From positions 1 through 60,054 of the forward strand of contig NZ_AUXS01000045.1 in NCBI RefSeq assembly GCF_001625565.1: 60,054 bases of DNA. The letters run 5' to 3'. Shown here one piece after another: positions 52,697 through 60,054 of the stretch. How positions within the stretch are numbered: the stretch's first letter is position 1; each line of letters opens with the position of its first letter. The translations under genes and the position numbers were made by a program. The notes beneath the pieces are model-generated. The model saw only the letters and a program-made list of their open reading frames with translations. It was not told where the DNA came from and ran no database searches. The stretch is from Pseudoalteromonas luteoviolacea NCIMB 1944. Its GTDB lineage: Bacteria; Pseudomonadota; Gammaproteobacteria; Enterobacterales; Alteromonadaceae.

Positions 52697-53227
52697 ATGT
52701 CTCGTATTGCGAAGGCTCCTATTGCTGTTCCTGCCGGTGTTGAAGTTGCAATTAACGGCCAGGAAATCAAAGTTAAAGGTAAAAATGGTGAATTGACTCG
52801 CGTTCTTAACGACGCAGTTGAAGTTGTTCTTAACGACAACGTTATCACTACTGCACCTCGTGAAGTAGCAAATGCTTGGGCTCAAGCTGGTACTGCACGC
52901 GCTCTGATCAATAACATGATCATCGGCGTTAACGAAGGTTTTGAAAAGAAACTACAACTAGTCGGTGTTGGTTACCGTGCTGCAGTTAAGGGTAAAGTTT
53001 TAGACTTAACTCTTGGCTTCTCACACCCAGTGAACTTCGAGATCCCAGCGGGTATCACTATCGAAGCTCCAAGCCAAACTGAAATCGTTGTTAAAGGCGC
53101 AGACAAGCAGCTTGTTGGTCAAACTGCTGCTAACATCCGCTCATACCGTGAACCAGAGCCTTATAAAGGTAAAGGTGTACGTTACGCTGATGAGCATGTG
53201 CGTCGTAAAGAGGCTAAGAAGAAGTAA
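52697..53227 (+). CDS. rplF: 50S ribosomal protein L6
   Basis: A 176-residue L6 (MSRIAKAPIAVPAGVEV opening; final EPEPYKGKGVRYADEHVRRK). It sits near the factor-binding centre. Usual length. Confidence 0.99.
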   Translation: MSRIAKAPIAVPAGVEVAINGQEIKVKGKNGELTRVLNDAVEVVLNDNVITTAPREVANAWAQAGTARALINNMIIGVNEGFEKKLQLVGVGYRAAVKGKVLDLTLGFSHPVNFEIPAGITIEAPSQTEIVVKGADKQLVGQTAANIRSYREPEPYKGKGVRYADEHVRRKEAKKK

Positions 53228-53236
53228 GGTAAGACG

Positions 53237-53587
53237 ATGGATAAGAAAACAGCTCGTCTACGTCGTGCTAAGCGCACTCGTAGAAATATTATCGAACAAG
53301 GCACAACGCGTCTTGTTATCCACCGCACGCCACGTCACATATATGCTCAAATCGTAAACGTTGAGGGTATTGTACTGGCTGCTGCTTCTACTGTTGAAAA
53401 AGCAATTGCTGAAACAGTTAAAGGCACTGGCAACATCGAAGCTGCACAAGCAGTTGGTAAAGCAGTTGCTGAACGCGCGGCTGACAAAGGCATCGAAAAA
53501 CTTGCTTTTGACCGCAGTGGCTTTAAATATCACGGCCGTGTGAAGGCGCTTGCTGATGCAGCGCGTGAAGCCGGTCTGCAATTCTAG
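53237..53587 (+). CDS. rplR: 50S ribosomal protein L18
   Basis: A 116-residue L18 (basic start with RLRRAKRTRRNI; FDRSGFKYHGRVKALADAAR end). It binds 5S rRNA with L5. Confidence 0.99.
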   Translation: MDKKTARLRRAKRTRRNIIEQGTTRLVIHRTPRHIYAQIVNVEGIVLAAASTVEKAIAETVKGTGNIEAAQAVGKAVAERAADKGIEKLAFDRSGFKYHGRVKALADAAREAGLQF

Positions 53588-53596
53588 GAGTAGACA

Positions 53597-54103
53597 ATGG
53601 CTAACGTAGAAGCAAAGCAACAACAGCCTGATTTGGCTGAAAAGCTAATCGCGGTAAACCGTGTGTCTAAAGTGGTTAAAGGTGGTCGTATCTTTAGCTT
53701 CACTGCACTAACTGTAGTTGGTGATGGCGCAGGTAAAGTAGGTTTTGGTTACGGTAAAGCACGTGAAGTTCCAGCTGCTATTCAAAAAGCAATGGAAAAA
53801 GCGCGTCGTAACATGGTAAATGTTGACCTTAACGGTCACACGCTACAGCACCCAATCAAGGGTCGCCACGCGGGTTCTAAAGTGTACATGCAGCCTGCAT
53901 CTGAAGGTACAGGTATCATCGCCGGTGGTGCGATGCGTGCAGTACTAGAAGTTGCTGGTGTACAGAACGTACTTTCAAAAGCATACGGTTCTACTAACCC
54001 GATCAACATCGTTCGCGCAACAATTTCTGCTCTAGAGAACATGAACTCTCCAGAGAAGATCGCTGCGAAACGTGGTCTTAGCGTAGATGAAATCTTGGGG
54101 TAA
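53597..54103 (+). CDS. rpsE: 30S ribosomal protein S5
   Basis: A 168-residue S5 with VNRVSKVVKGGRIFSFTAL, GDGAGKVGFGYGKAREVP and the domain 2 GGAMRAVLEVAGVQNVLSK. It affects decoding accuracy and helicase activity of the mRNA entry channel. Confidence 0.99.
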   Translation: MANVEAKQQQPDLAEKLIAVNRVSKVVKGGRIFSFTALTVVGDGAGKVGFGYGKAREVPAAIQKAMEKARRNMVNVDLNGHTLQHPIKGRHAGSKVYMQPASEGTGIIAGGAMRAVLEVAGVQNVLSKAYGSTNPINIVRATISALENMNSPEKIAAKRGLSVDEILG

Positions 54104-54109
54104 GAAACC

Positions 54110-54289
54110 ATGGCAAACACAGTTAAAGTAACACAAGTACGTAGCTCAATCGGTCGTTTACCGAAGCATAAAGCTACATTACGTGGCCTTGGTTTACGTC
54201 GTATCAACCATACTGTTGAGCTAGAAGATACGCCAGCAGTACGTGGTATGATCAACCAAGTTTCTTACATGGTTAAGGTTGAGGGCTAA
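54110..54289 (+). CDS. rpmD: 50S ribosomal protein L30
   Basis: The 59-residue protein, MANTVKVTQVRSSIGRLPKH onwards to VSYMVKVEG, is a normal bacterial L30. It lies 6 bp after rpsE and 4 bp before rplO. Confidence 0.98.
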   Translation: MANTVKVTQVRSSIGRLPKHKATLRGLGLRRINHTVELEDTPAVRGMINQVSYMVKVEG

Positions 54290-54293
54290 TTCG

Positions 54294-54728
54294 ATGCAAT
54301 TGAATACACTTTCTCCTGCTGCAGGTTCAAAAACTGCTGGTAAGCGTGTTGGTCGTGGTATCGGCTCTGGTCTAGGTAAGACTGGTGGTCGTGGTCACAA
54401 AGGTCAAAAATCGCGTTCTGGCGGTAAAGTACGTGTTGGTTTTGAAGGCGGTCAAATGCCTATGCAACGCCGTCTACCAAAATTTGGCTTCACTTCACGC
54501 AAATCATTAGTATCTGCTGAAGTAAACCTTTTCGAAATCGCGAAGGTTGAAGGCGATGTGGTAGAACTAAGCACACTACAAGCAGCTGGTATCGTTAAGA
54601 AGAACATTCAGTTCGTTAAAGTTGTTAAATCTGGCGAAGTTTCACGCGCAGTTACTGTTAAAGGCATTAGAGTGTCTAAAGGTGCTCGCGAAGCTATCGA
54701 AGCTGCCGGAGGCAAGGTCGAAGACTAA
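54294..54728 (+). CDS. rplO: 50S ribosomal protein L15
   Basis: A 144-residue L15 with MQLNTLSPAAGSKTAGKRVG and the glycine/arginine-rich GRGIGSGLGKTGGRGHKGQK. ATG 54294 has a GAGGG site and matches E. coli; a frame extension to 54279 is not needed. Confidence 0.99.
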   Translation: MQLNTLSPAAGSKTAGKRVGRGIGSGLGKTGGRGHKGQKSRSGGKVRVGFEGGQMPMQRRLPKFGFTSRKSLVSAEVNLFEIAKVEGDVVELSTLQAAGIVKKNIQFVKVVKSGEVSRAVTVKGIRVSKGAREAIEAAGGKVED

Positions 54729-54739
54729 GGAAGTACATT

Positions 54740-56068
54740 ATGGCTAAACCAGGTCAAGATATGCAAAGCGCACAAAGTGGGCTTGCGGAGTTGAAGCGCC
54801 GATTACTATTTGTATTGGGTGCCATCATTATTTACCGTTTAGGTTCGTTCGTGCCTATCCCTGGGATTGACGCCGCTGTACTTGCCGAGTTCTTCGAGCA
54901 ACAAAAGGGCACCATCTTTGCCATGTTTAACATGTTCAGTGGTGGTGCGCTTGAGCGTGCATCTGTACTAGCGCTGGGTATTATGCCTTATATCTCAGCC
55001 TCAATTATCATGCAGCTATTAACGCATATACATCCTGCGATGATAGAGCTGAAAAAAGAGGGTGAGCAAGGTCGTAAGAAAATCAGCCAGTACACGCGTT
55101 ACGGCACGCTCGTGCTTGCTACAATACAGTCGATCGGTATCGCAACTAACCTGCCAAACATGATGCAAGGCTTAGTTGTGAATCCTGGTTTCGGTTTCTA
55201 CTTCACAGCTGTTGTGAGTTTAGTGACTGGTACTATGTTCCTGATGTGGCTGGGCGAACAAATTACAGAGCGTGGTATCGGTAACGGTATCTCAGTACTG
55301 ATATTTGTTGGTATCGTAGCTAACCTGCCGTCTGCAATCGGTTCGACAGCAGAAATGGCGCGCCAAGGCGATTTGAATGTCTTTATCTTAGCACTTATTG
55401 CGTTTATCGTTGTCGCGGTAACTTATATGGTAGTGTTCTTTGAGCGTGGTCAACGTCGTATCGTTGTTAACTATGCTAAACGCCAGCAAGGCCGTCAGGT
55501 TTTTGCAGCACAGAGTACGCATTTACCATTGAAAGTTAACATGGCAGGGGTTATTCCACCAATATTTGCTAGCAGCATCATTCTGTTCCCTGGTACAATT
55601 GCAAGCTGGTTCGGCCAAGGTGAAGGTCCACTTGCTGATGCACTACAAGCAGTATCAGCTGTGTTGACCCCAGGTCAGCCACTGTACGCAATGGTACTAG
55701 CCGCAGCGATTATTTTCTTCTGCTTCTTCTACACAGCGTTGGTGTTTAACCCGCGTGAGACAGCAGATAATTTGAAAAAATCTGGCGCATTTATTCCAGG
55801 TTATCGCCCAGGTGAGCAGACGTCTAAATACATTGATAAAGTGATGACACGCCTGACATTGGCAGGTGCAATGTACATTACCTTTATCTGTCTGGTGCCC
55901 GAGTTTATGACCATGGCATGGCAAACGCCATTCTACTTCGGCGGTACATCAATTTTGATTATCGTTGTTGTTATCATGGACTTTATGGCACAAGTACAGA
56001 CTCATTTGATGTCTCATCAATATGATTCTGTGCTGAAAAAAGCAAACCTTAAAGGCTACGGCCGATAG
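54740..56068 (+). CDS. secY: Preprotein translocase subunit SecY
   Basis: The 442-residue channel protein has ten membrane spans, the plug-region GTIFAMFNMFSGGALERAS and the cytoplasmic loops (RGQRRIVVNYAKRQQGRQ; GYRPGEQTSKYIDKVMTRL) used for SecA and ribosome docking. With SecE and SecG it forms the protein export channel in the inner membrane. Usual place in the spc operon. Confidence 0.99.
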   Translation: MAKPGQDMQSAQSGLAELKRRLLFVLGAIIIYRLGSFVPIPGIDAAVLAEFFEQQKGTIFAMFNMFSGGALERASVLALGIMPYISASIIMQLLTHIHPAMIELKKEGEQGRKKISQYTRYGTLVLATIQSIGIATNLPNMMQGLVVNPGFGFYFTAVVSLVTGTMFLMWLGEQITERGIGNGISVLIFVGIVANLPSAIGSTAEMARQGDLNVFILALIAFIVVAVTYMVVFFERGQRRIVVNYAKRQQGRQVFAAQSTHLPLKVNMAGVIPPIFASSIILFPGTIASWFGQGEGPLADALQAVSAVLTPGQPLYAMVLAAAIIFFCFFYTALVFNPRETADNLKKSGAFIPGYRPGEQTSKYIDKVMTRLTLAGAMYITFICLVPEFMTMAWQTPFYFGGTSILIIVVVIMDFMAQVQTHLMSHQYDSVLKKANLKGYGR

Positions 56069-56089
56069 GGTCTGTTACGGAGTTGAGTT

Positions 56090-56203
56090 ATGAAAGTACG
56101 TGCTTCCGTTAAGAAAATTTGCCGTAACTGTAAAGTTATCAAGCGTGCTGGTGTAGTACGTGTGATCTGCAGTGAGCCTAAGCACAAGCAAAGGCAAGGC
56201 TAA
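56090..56203 (+). CDS. rpmJ: 50S ribosomal protein L36
   Basis: The 37-residue protein MKVRASVKKICRNCKVIKRA onwards, ending EPKHKQRQG, is the zinc-binding L36 (C11, C14, C27, H32). Too short for an automatic 60-residue cutoff. It ends the spc operon; a hairpin follows at 56218. Confidence 0.97.
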   Translation: MKVRASVKKICRNCKVIKRAGVVRVICSEPKHKQRQG

Positions 56204-56217
56204 GAAATCTAGTCGTG

Positions 56218-56242
56218 CAGGCTAAGTAAATTACTTAGCCTG
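56218..56242 (+). terminator. Hairpin between the spc and alpha operons
   Basis: A 12-bp perfect inverted repeat (CAGGCTAAGTAA, one base, TTACTTAGCCTG) followed by TTTC. Probably a partial terminator, since the alpha genes may also be read from upstream. Confidence 0.7.
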
Positions 56243-56253
56243 TTTCATTGGTA

Positions 56254-56341
56254 AAACCTGAATGTCGGTTGGGTATCCTATACGGGCTTTCCAGCAAGAT
56301 GATAATCAGGTTTATTTATAGGAGATATGTTAGTGGCCCGT
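56254..56341 (+). promoter_or_regulatory. Alpha operon leader, S4-binding pseudoknot
   Basis: The region keeps the layout of the E. coli alpha operon ribosome-binding leader. Stem I is AAACCTGA 56254-56261 with TCAGGTTT 56306-56313 (different sequence from E. coli, same pairing). GTATCC and ACGGGCTTT-CAGCA are conserved in between. The pseudoknot arm ACGGGC 56282-56287 can pair with GCCCGT 56336-56341, which overlaps the rpsM start. S4 (rpsD product) binds this fold and represses translation of the operon. Confidence 0.8.
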
Positions 56342-56689
56342 ATCGCAGGCATTAACGTTCCTGACCATAAGCATGCTGTTATCGGTTTAACAAGCATCTA
56401 TGGTGTAGGTAAAACTCGCGCTAAGGCTATCTTAGCTGCGACAGGTATCGCTGAAACTACTAAAATCGGCGAGTTAAACGACGAAACTCTTGACATCCTT
56501 CGTGAAGAAGTTGGCAAGTACACTGTTGAAGGTGATCTTCGTCGTGAAGTAACACTAAACATCAAACGTCTTATGGACCTTGGTTGTTTCCGTGGCTTAC
56601 GTCACCGTCGTTCGTTACCACTTCGTGGTCAACGTACTAAGACTAACGCGCGTACTCGTAAGGGTCCACGCAAGCCTATCAAGAAATAA
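56333..56689 (+). CDS. rpsM: 30S ribosomal protein S13, GTG start
   Basis: The 118-residue S13, VARIAGINVPDHKHAVIGLT onwards, has E. coli length when started at GTG 56333. GGAG 56321-56324 lies 8 bases before it; an in-frame ATG at 56327 is only 2 bases from GGAG. E. coli rpsM also uses GTG in the same leader context. S13 is in the head of the 30S subunit and touches the P-site tRNA. Confidence 0.97.
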   Translation: MARIAGINVPDHKHAVIGLTSIYGVGKTRAKAILAATGIAETTKIGELNDETLDILREEVGKYTVEGDLRREVTLNIKRLMDLGCFRGLRHRRSLPLRGQRTKTNARTRKGPRKPIKK

Positions 56690-56702
56690 GGTGGGGTAAG
56701 TT

Positions 56703-57089
56703 ATGGCAAAAGCACCAATTCGTCGTAAAAAGGTCAAAAAGCAAGTTGTTGATGGTATGGCTCACGTTCATGCTTCTTTCAACAACACTATTGTGACCAT
56801 CACTGACCGTCAAGGTAATGCTCTTTCTTGGGCGACTGCGGGTGGTTCAGGTTTCCGTGGTTCTCGTAAGTCTACTCCGTTCGCTGCACAGGTTGCTGCT
56901 GAGCGCGCAGGTACTGCTGCACAAGAGTACGGTCTTAAGAACCTAGAAGTATTCATTAAGGGTCCAGGTCCAGGCCGTGAGTCTGCTGTACGTGCATTGA
57001 ATGCTGCTGGTTTCCGTATCACAAACATCACTGACGTGACGCCAATCCCACATAATGGTTGTCGTCCACCGAAGAAACGTCGCGTATAA
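56703..57089 (+). CDS. rpsK: 30S ribosomal protein S11
   Basis: A 128-residue S11 (VHASFNNTIVTITDRQGNAL; ITDVTPIPHNGCRPPKKRRV end). It forms the 30S platform, near the mRNA exit. Confidence 0.99.
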   Translation: MAKAPIRRKKVKKQVVDGMAHVHASFNNTIVTITDRQGNALSWATAGGSGFRGSRKSTPFAAQVAAERAGTAAQEYGLKNLEVFIKGPGPGRESAVRALNAAGFRITNITDVTPIPHNGCRPPKKRRV

Positions 57090-57111
57090 TTAATAGGTTA
57101 GGAGAAAGAAC

Positions 57112-57732
57112 ATGGCAAGATATTTGGGCCCTAAGCTCAAGCTGAGTCGTCGTGAAGGTACTGACCTGTTCCTTAAAAGCGGCGTAAGAGCAATTGACTC
57201 TAAGTGTAAACTAGAAACAGCACCTGGTCAGCACGGCGCACGTAAAGGTCGTCTATCTGACTACGGTTTACAGTTACGTGAAAAGCAAAAAGTTCGTCGT
57301 ATCTACGGTGTACTTGAAAAGCAATTCCGCAACTACTATAAAGAAGCTGCTCGCATTAAAGGTAACACAGGTGAAAACTTGTTACAGCTTCTAGAGCAAC
57401 GTCTAGACAATGTTGTATATCGCATGGGTTTTGCGAGCACACGTGCTGAAGCACGTCAGCTAGTAAGCCACAAAGCGATTATGGTTAATGGTCGTGTTGT
57501 GAACATTCCTTCTTTCGTTATTACTCCAGAAGATGTAGTAGTAATCCGTGAGAAGTCTAAGAAACAAGCGCGTATCATCGCTGCTCTAGAGTTGGCTGAG
57601 CAACGCGAAAAGCCGACTTGGATTGAAGTTGACGGTAAGAAAATGGAAGGTACTTTCAAGCGCCTACCTGAGCGTTCTGATCTGTCTGCGGACATTAATG
57701 AACAACTAATCGTCGAACTTTACTCGAAGTAA
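57112..57732 (+). CDS. rpsD: 30S ribosomal protein S4
   Basis: A 206-residue S4 with MARYLGPKLKLSRREGTDLF and the S4 RNA-binding domain RLDNVVYRMGFASTRAEARQ. It starts 30S assembly, shapes the mRNA entry site, and represses the alpha operon through the leader at 56254. Confidence 0.99.
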   Translation: MARYLGPKLKLSRREGTDLFLKSGVRAIDSKCKLETAPGQHGARKGRLSDYGLQLREKQKVRRIYGVLEKQFRNYYKEAARIKGNTGENLLQLLEQRLDNVVYRMGFASTRAEARQLVSHKAIMVNGRVVNIPSFVITPEDVVVIREKSKKQARIIAALELAEQREKPTWIEVDGKKMEGTFKRLPERSDLSADINEQLIVELYSK

Positions 57733-57756
57733 AGTTAAGAGTTAAGAGAGGATAAA

Positions 57757-58743
57757 ATGCAGGGTTCTGTAACCGAATTCCTAAAACCAAGATTAGTCGA
57801 TATCGACGCTATCAACTCAACCCGTTCTAAAGTAGTTTTAGAGCCTCTAGAGCGTGGCTTTGGTCACACTTTAGGTAATGCTTTACGTCGTATTCTTCTT
57901 TCGTCTATGCCGGGTTGTGCAGTGACAGAAGTAGAGATCGACGGTGTATTACACGAGTACAGCGCGAAAGAAGGCGTACAAGAAGACATCATTGAAATTC
58001 TGTTAAACCTTAAAGGCTTAGCAGTTACTTTAGAAGGTAAAGATGAAGTTTTCCTTACCCTGACTAAGTCTGGTGTAGGCCCTGTGACTGCGGCTGACAT
58101 CCAGCACGACGGCGATGTAACAATTGCTAATCCTGAGCACGTTATTTGTCACCTAACTGCTGACAATAGCGATATCAGTATGCGTATCCGTGTTGAGCGC
58201 GGTCGTGGTTATGTTCCGGCGTCAAGTCGTTTATCCTCTGATGACGATGAGCGCCCAATTGGTCGTCTGTTGCTTGATGCTTCATTCAGTCCAGTTGAGC
58301 GTATTGCGTACTCGGTTGAATCAGCCCGTGTTGAGCAGCGTACTGACTTAGATAAACTAATCATCGATATGGAAACTAATGGCACACTAGATCCTGAAGA
58401 AGCGATCCGTCGTGCATCTACAATCCTAGCTGAACAGCTAGAAGCGTTTGTAGACTTGCGTGATGTTTCTGAGCCAGAAGAAAAAGAAGAGAAGCCGGAG
58501 TTTGATCCGATTCTACTTCGTCCTGTTGATGATTTAGAGCTAACAGTACGTTCTGCAAACTGTCTGAAAGCCGAGCAAATTCAATATATCGGTGATCTGG
58601 TACAGCGTACTGAGGTTGAGCTTCTTAAGACGCCAAACCTTGGTAAGAAATCTCTAACAGAGATTAAAGACGTGCTAGCTTCTCGTGGTCTTTCTCTAGG
58701 CATGCGCTTAGAAAATTGGCCGCCTGCAAGTCTAGCTGAATAA
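57757..58743 (+). CDS. rpoA: DNA-directed RNA polymerase subunit alpha
   Basis: The 328-residue alpha subunit has the N-terminal assembly domain (GFGHTLGNALRRILLSSMPG), an acidic linker (SEPEEKEEKPEFDP, about 236-250) and a C-terminal domain (LKAEQIQYIGDLVQRTEVEL) that binds UP elements and activators such as FNR. One residue shorter than E. coli. Confidence 0.99.
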   Translation: MQGSVTEFLKPRLVDIDAINSTRSKVVLEPLERGFGHTLGNALRRILLSSMPGCAVTEVEIDGVLHEYSAKEGVQEDIIEILLNLKGLAVTLEGKDEVFLTLTKSGVGPVTAADIQHDGDVTIANPEHVICHLTADNSDISMRIRVERGRGYVPASSRLSSDDDERPIGRLLLDASFSPVERIAYSVESARVEQRTDLDKLIIDMETNGTLDPEEAIRRASTILAEQLEAFVDLRDVSEPEEKEEKPEFDPILLRPVDDLELTVRSANCLKAEQIQYIGDLVQRTEVELLKTPNLGKKSLTEIKDVLASRGLSLGMRLENWPPASLAE

Positions 58744-58781
58744 TCAGATTACTATATTAGTTTAGTTAGAAGGATAGGGTC

Positions 58782-59183
58782 ATGCGCCATCGTAAGAGTG
58801 GTCGTCAATTAAACCGTAACAGCAGCCATCGCAAAGCGATGTTCAGCAATATGGCTGGTTCTTTGGTGAAGCACGAAATCATCAAAACAACTTTGCCTAA
58901 AGCGAAAGAGTTGCGCCGTGTAATTGAGCCTTTAATCACACTGGCTAAGACTGACAGTGTAGCAAACCGTCGTTTAGCGTTTGCTCGCACGCGTGATAAA
59001 GAAGTAGTTGGTAAATTGTTCTCTGAGATCGGTCCTCGTTTCGCGGATCGTCCAGGTGGTTACACTCGTATTCTAAAGTGTGGCTTCCGTGCAGGTGACA
59101 ATGCGCCAATGGCTTACATTGAACTACTAGATCGCCCAGTTGCGACTGAAGAAGTTCAAGAAGACGCGCAGTCTGCAGAGTAA
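58782..59183 (+). CDS. rplQ: 50S ribosomal protein L17
   Basis: A 133-residue L17 (MRHRKSGRQLNRNSSHRKAM). It lines the base of the 50S exit tunnel region. It ends the alpha operon; a strong terminator follows. Confidence 0.99.
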   Translation: MRHRKSGRQLNRNSSHRKAMFSNMAGSLVKHEIIKTTLPKAKELRRVIEPLITLAKTDSVANRRLAFARTRDKEVVGKLFSEIGPRFADRPGGYTRILKCGFRAGDNAPMAYIELLDRPVATEEVQEDAQSAE

Positions 59184-59199
59184 GTCTTTATAAGACACG

Positions 59200-59229
59200 A
59201 AAAAGCCGAGCACTAGCTCGGCTTTTTTG
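59200..59229. terminator. Terminator of the alpha operon
   Basis: AGCCGAGC 59204-59211 pairs with GCTCGGCT 59216-59223, with A-run before and six T after, so it can act in both directions against the converging barrel gene. Confidence 0.92.
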
Positions 59230-59273
59230 TTTCTATGCCCACTTATTAGTAGGACAAATGGAAATAGGTTTAA

Positions 59274-59867
59274 CTAGAATTTCCAGTGGAATAATAATCC
59301 AGTGTTATTGCCATCAACTGTTGCATCGTACGAGGAGTAGTTTGAACTGCCAATACGGTCTACCGAATATTCAACACGAGTATGTCTAAACTCTAAGTCG
59401 GCCGGGATAGTTTCAAAATGATAACGGACGCTGCTAATAAAAGCGCTTTCGTTGCTGAATTCAACATCAGCACCAAAATCATTGCTTAATTCCACACTAG
59501 TGTGAATGCCTAAACCTAAGCCTACTGAAAAAGAGTCGTTAATTTTGTAGTAAGGTACTGCATTGAACGCAAGTCGTTCGAAAGACAAATCCCCATTACT
59601 TGCAGTAGCTGTATCACTTTGATAATTCGCGCTCACATCTAGTGACCATTTAGAATTAAACTCATATAAAAAGCCAGCTCCTAAAATGAAGCCTTGACCC
59701 GCTTTAATGCTTTGCGAGTCATTGTCTTCATATATTAATTCTCCAACTGTATCACCACCAAACACATAACCAGCTGTAAGAGAAAAGGTGACGTTGCTTT
59801 GTTCGCTGTCCGTTGCAAAAGCGTTCATGCTCGTTAATAAGGTAAGTGCTAAGATTGATTTCTTCAT
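59274..59867 (-). CDS. Small outer-membrane beta-barrel protein
   Basis: The 197-residue protein has a signal peptide (MKKSILALTLLTSMNAFA/T) and alternating beta-strand patterns (NVTFSLTAGYVFGG, FILGAGFLYEFNSKWSLDVS, FSVGLGLGIHTSVEL). The last residues LLFHWKF end in Phe, the C-terminal signal for BAM-mediated insertion. It is an OmpA-like/OmpW-like eight-stranded barrel of no known role. The upstream part, 59868-60054, is A/T-rich and should hold its promoter. Confidence 0.85.
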   Translation of the reverse strand: MKKSILALTLLTSMNAFATDSEQSNVTFSLTAGYVFGGDTVGELIYEDNDSQSIKAGQGFILGAGFLYEFNSKWSLDVSANYQSDTATASNGDLSFERLAFNAVPYYKINDSFSVGLGLGIHTSVELSNDFGADVEFSNESAFISSVRYHFETIPADLEFRHTRVEYSVDRIGSSNYSSYDATVDGNNTGLLFHWKF

Positions 59868-60054
59868 TGAATCAATGTTCCTATAATATAAAAATCGGCG
59901 TATTTTAGACTTAATTGATGGAAACTTAAAATAGGTGAGTTAAAGAAAAGTACATATACGGATCAACTTTGTAAATGGCAGCATCGTGTTGTTTGTATAC
60001 TGCACAGTCTTATTGTTTTTATCATTTTTTTAAAAAAAACACTTGATCCAAATT

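Noticed and set aside
56196..56225. Alternative basic tail for L36 in the +1 frame (KAKKSSRAG)
   Set aside because: It would need a frameshift; the 37-residue L36 ending HKQRQG is the normal full length, and the later bases form the hairpin.

Overview
The window looks like chromosomal core DNA of a marine gammaproteobacterium, most probably Pseudoalteromonas or a close relative. The reasons are moderate G+C, E. coli-like gene clusters (yheS/T/U/V-slyX-fkpA, yrfG-nudE-cysQ, the spc and alpha ribosomal operons), an alteromonad-style speA/speE pair, and precursor peptides with an MKLK-type leader. The genus is inferred from gene content; no database search was possible.

Layout. 0-9 kb: housekeeping and stress genes (VOC protein, orphan solute-binding protein, SDR, fatty-acid cis/trans isomerase, redoxin, dUTPase, YrfG, NudE, CysQ). 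9.1-9.5 kb: three identical initiator tRNA genes in 121-bp tandem units. 9.6-10.9 kb: a gene-poor accessory patch with one Cys-rich lanthipeptide-like precursor and, downstream, a decayed paralogue. 10.9-19.4 kb: dipeptidase, the yhe cluster, a tiny membrane protein with an FNR-type promoter, slyX, fkpA and rsd. 19.4-20 kb: a gap with a good small-RNA candidate and two overlapping small ORFs. 20-27 kb: hemE, divergent speE/speA, and an operon of two YihG-type acyltransferases plus a YbdG-like MscS channel. 27.5-36.5 kb: a second orphan solute-binding protein, an S41 protease fused to a degenerate beta-lactamase-like domain, and a rhodanese / BigR-like ArsR / RND efflux module with two abutting palindromic operators. 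36.5-44 kb: nitroreductase, FAH-family enzyme, purT, TorF-type porin, an unrecognised protein, AsmA-family protein. 44-50.4 kb: accessory genes (orphan ABC ATPase with altered motifs, GH20 hexosaminidase, a glycosyltransferase-like pair, NodB deacetylase). 50.6-59.2 kb: spc operon (rplN to rpmJ, with secY) and alpha operon (rpsM to rplQ, with rpoA), including a conserved S4-type leader pseudoknot. A small outer-membrane beta-barrel gene ends the window.

How genes work together. speA and speE are two steps of polyamine synthesis. The rhodanese, BigR-like regulator and RND/MFP pump form one regulated unit that probably answers to reactive sulfur. The acyltransferases and channel probably act on membrane lipid or tension, and Cti also alters lipid packing. 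GH20 and NodB are consistent with chitin-oligosaccharide processing. The items most worth following are the peptide precursor and its pseudogene, the FNR-driven 46-residue membrane protein, the 87-nt RNA candidate, the sulfur-responsive RND module, and the orphan ABC ATPase lacking its switch histidine. No complete, plainly new multi-gene system is evident.
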